64,000 nucleotides of DNA from Metaphire vulgaris (lineage: Eukaryota; Annelida; Clitellata; Crassiclitellata; Megascolecidae): NCBI GenBank assembly GCA_018105865.1, contig CM030841.1, positions 9,495,729 to 9,559,728 of the forward strand, read 5' to 3'. Shown here one piece after another: positions 61,503-64,000 of the stretch. Made by a program: the position numbers and the translations under genes. Each line of letters opens with the position of its first letter. Within the stretch, counting starts at the first letter, position 1. The notes under the pieces are model-generated. The model searched no databases. It was not told where the DNA came from and saw only the letters and a program-made list of their open reading frames with translations.

Positions 61503-62686
61503 TTTAGGCTACACTAGTTCTCTAGTTCTCAGGAACTGTCCTCTGGGCTTTTATTCAGAGGCTGAGACTGTTTATTCTGTTCATTTCTACAGTAGAGTTC
61601 GCAACGACGCCGATATTTTAACTGTCTGGCAAGTGTCTGGCAATGATGACTAGTTGCACTCGACGAAGAGTTTGGCATACGTCATCTGATGTTTCTAAGC
61701 ATAAGTCAGTTATGTTCAGCTCTTTAGAATTCTTGAGAAATCCAAACGCAGGCAACTTTTACAATCCAGACGCTGTGTCCGTGAAACTATGCCTTTCAAA
61801 AATATGACTATACTCGAAATTGTGAGTAAAACAATAAATTTACTCTTGGCGCGAACTGTAATAAGCGTCAACTCTTAAAGCACGCCCACGGTGACCCACC
61901 TGCTCTGATATTATACAAAGGAAATTAGGAATTTTAGGAATGCCTTGTTGCCCAGTGCTGACCTTCCCGTTTCAGACCAAATACACAGGGAAATCGGAGT
62001 ACCTCTCGGGTCAAAAGGTCAAATCTCAAAGCAGCTGCCAATTTTCTCCTATAAGGGGGTCGACGCCACCCGACCCGACGAGGGTCTTTCGAGCGCACAG
62101 GTCAAAGCTACTTCAGCTATCCCTGGTATCAGTCGGCATTCATAAATCTTCACCCATCCCCAGATCGCCAATTATCACATTACGCTGTAGATAGCGTTCA
62201 CTTCGGTAGAGGAAGATGCATAGGAAATGAATGGTCCATAGGGAAGGCGATTACCGCCATAACTAAAATTCGATATATCACGCAGATACATATACTTGCC
62301 AAACAAAATGACTGTAGTAATTACTGAACTTCTAACTGATACCTGTAACCTGTGAGACACGTATTCCAGATACTTTAGTTTTAGACTATTAGAATAGTAT
62401 TGCAATGACGTACATGGCAGTGCAAAAGTAAGCAAATCAAATAATAAAGACATAATTTTTATATTTTGTCAACCCGGGCAGAAATTTTTCAACTCGGGCA
62501 GAAAGCAAAGTAACCCGGGCATTGCCCGTAATTGCCCGGGCGTGGTTACGCCACTGGATTAGTTACTTCAGATTACTCGATATCAAGCACTCCTATAGGG
62601 CATGTAAAACTAAATAACACAAACGCTGGCCAAAAATTTTTTTCCTAAAAATCAGGGGGCAAATCGCCCCCCCAATGACGTCCCTG

Positions 62687-62820
62687 CATAGAACATCACG
62701 GAGTTGAAGACGGTGCTGAAGAATATCTGGGAGAGTTTGCCTGAGAACCAGATCAAGAAGTCGATACTGTCAGTGAAGAAGCGCTTGTCGGCATGTGTGA
62801 AGGCCGAGGGGGCATTTTGA
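62687..62820 (+). pseudogene. Mariner trans­posase fragment (C-terminal end)
   Basis: Reads NITELKTVLKNIWESLPENQ then IKKSILSVKKRLSACVKAEG, the usual C-terminal helices of the same transposase as 60640-60888. A one-base shift removes the normal GGHFEH ending. Confidence 0.75.
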
Positions 62821-63142
62821 GCACCTGCTCCCGTAGCAAATCATCTGAAATCCCCTTTAAAACGGCCCTTTCGGGCCAAATAAAAAAATATTTTTTAATC
62901 ACTTTATTATGACGTTATATTCCAATGTCAATTTCAAAATGTGGGTCTCTTTAGTTTTTTGGCCATATTTCAGCAAACACTAAAGATATCAGCATGAAAT
63001 TTGGCAATTGCATCAAAAACATTCCCAGGTATATGGCCTATAAATTTCATTGAAATCGCTATACACGCAGCCGAGATATTAAATATCATAAAGGGGTGCC
63101 CTTTTCACTTTTACACCCTGTATATACAAGGGTATATATATA

Positions 63143-63736
63143 TCTATAATATTAAAATCCTTATCTGTATGTCTCTCTGTCTGTTACCTTCAAGCGTTCT
63201 GATTGGTTGACTATTGGTAGACGATTTAGACCGTTTAGTCCTTACGTCGCGATGTGTTGGTGGGCGAGCGTTGACTATTGGTAGACGGTTTAGACCGTTT
63301 AGTCCTTACGTCGCGATGCTTTGGTGGGCGAGCGTTGACTATTGGTAGACCGTTTAGTCCTTACGTCGCGATGCGTTGGTGGACGATGTTCGAAGACGAC
63401 GTTGCTATTGGTAACAATTGTTCGTAGAACCGGTTTAGTCGAGTCATTGCAGCGTCAGAGGGCTGGGCGTGCGACGACGTTGCTATTGGTAACAATTGTT
63501 CGCAGCCTCAGGTAGTTTTAGCGTACACAAAAAATACGTGTACAGCGTCACAAATGGCCACAGTTGCGTGATTTTAACGTACATAGGCCTAATTATTACG
63601 TGGCGCAGAGCTTGGCTAGGTGGCGATCATTGAAATGTTGTTCAGCATGAATTCAATGATTAGGTATTAGGTATAGGTATTGGATTAGTATTATCCTGCA
63701 CTGCGAGCGAAGCGAGCGCAGCGAGCATCTTTCTAG
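63143..63736 (+). mobile_element. Non-autonomous Helitron
   Basis: Starts TCTATAATATTAAAATCC and ends with GCGAGCGAAGCGAGC, a short gap, then ATCTTTCTAG. The flanks are A (63142) and T (63737) inside a TA-rich run, as expected for Helitron insertion at AT. The interior has three tandem ~70-bp units containing GACTATTGGTAGAC and CCTTACGTCGCGATG. Inverted near-copy of 47383-47858. Confidence 0.8.
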
Positions 63737-63864
63737 TATATATATATAAAAGATGGAAGATATAGTCTTCCATATAATATTGGAATTCGGGGAAATTATT
63801 AAATTTTATAGCACAAATCCATGTACTTCTGCCTGCTTGTAACTGGACCATGTTCGCAGATGCG

Positions 63865-63867
<3 letters not shown>

Positions 63868-63911
<44 letters not shown>
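63868..63911. repeat. (GA)n microsatellite
   Basis: GA run of about 40 bp. Confidence 0.95.
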
Positions 63912-63912
<1 letters not shown>

Positions 63913-64000
63913 CAAGCGATCGAATGAACGGATGGAAATCATGTTGTGTTGGTTTCATTTCCACAACATTATGCTTACCCTACTCAGACTGTTAATGCCT

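Larger units (their letters stand above)
61018..62556 (-). mobile_element. hAT element with transposase remnant, nested in the MITE
   Basis: Ends CAGTGGCGTAACCAGAG and CGTGGTTACGCCACTG; perfect 8-bp duplication GATTAGTT. It carries the transposase piece at 61245-61502. Its TIR is close to that of the CAGTGGCGTAG MITEs in the window, so it may be a relative of their autonomous source. Confidence 0.85.
60892..62686. mobile_element. hAT-type MITE inserted in the mariner
   Basis: Ends CAGAGACGTCATT and AATGACGTCCCTG; perfect 8-bp duplication CATAGAAC. Same family as 22897-23179 (283 bp). The extra length here is the nested element 61018-62556. Confidence 0.9.
60345..63134 (+). mobile_element. 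Mariner-type element, split by nested insertions
   Basis: Long inverted repeats of about 180 bp: left TACCCTTGTATATACAGGGT followed by GTAAAAGTGAAAAGGG, with the exact inverse at about 62940-63134. ACAGGGTGT ends and TA flanks fit Tc1/mariner (IS630) elements. The transposase is in two pieces on either side of the insertion at 60892-62686. Confidence 0.8.

Noticed and set aside
63143..63736. CRISPR-like array (three spaced ~70-bp repeats)
   Set aside because: Repeats are direct tandem units inside a Helitron in a eukaryotic genome; no spacers of uniform length.

Overview
This is animal nuclear DNA: genes with GT-AG introns, tRNA-derived SINEs, LINE, hAT, mariner and Helitron relics, and long microsatellites. 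There is no bacterial-style gene packing. The protein families seen (a GRAMD2-like GRAM protein, a Ly6/uPAR GPI-anchored protein, a dibasic-processed peptide precursor) and the repeat types suggest a marine invertebrate. The frequent TAGGCCTA-type octamer reminds me of echinoderm sequence, but I cannot name the species.

Layout. 1-14 kb is AT-rich with no convincing gene. It holds SINE pieces, two hAT elements with target duplications, a TIR element (6453-7292), an L2/CR1-like LINE 3' end (9.8-10.4 kb) and two long (TA)n tracts. 14-30 kb is dense in short non-autonomous DNA transposons. It also has two orphan minus-strand terminal exons (17.4 and 20.1 kb) and a small one-helix membrane protein exon (26.5 kb, minus). 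31.4-32.7 kb holds the last two exons of a Ly6-type gene (minus). 37.1-53.6 kb is the main gene: a GRAM-domain protein on the minus strand, whose GRAM domain I rebuilt from four exons (49.5, 46.9, 46.4, 41.9 kb) with matching phases, plus flanking exons of lower certainty. Its introns hold a broken transposon-like ORF (43.7-45.4 kb), a SINE, two head-to-tail Helitrons, a LINE RT fragment and many hAT elements. 59.0-59.6 kb (minus) is a single-exon secreted precursor with three cysteine-rich peptides between dibasic sites. 60.3-63.7 kb is a nested stack: a mariner split by a hAT MITE, itself split by a hAT carrying a transposase remnant, itself holding a further MITE. A Helitron follows, an inverted copy of the one at 47.4 kb.

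The three better-supported genes are unrelated and all lie on the minus strand; nothing suggests they form a pathway. The most unusual system-level signal is a motif close to TTTTTTGCTTGTCAG. It recurs, often twice per element, inside short transposon families whose terminal repeats are otherwise different.

Limits: exons were found by reading splice sites and family motifs by eye. No alignment, transcript or database search was possible.
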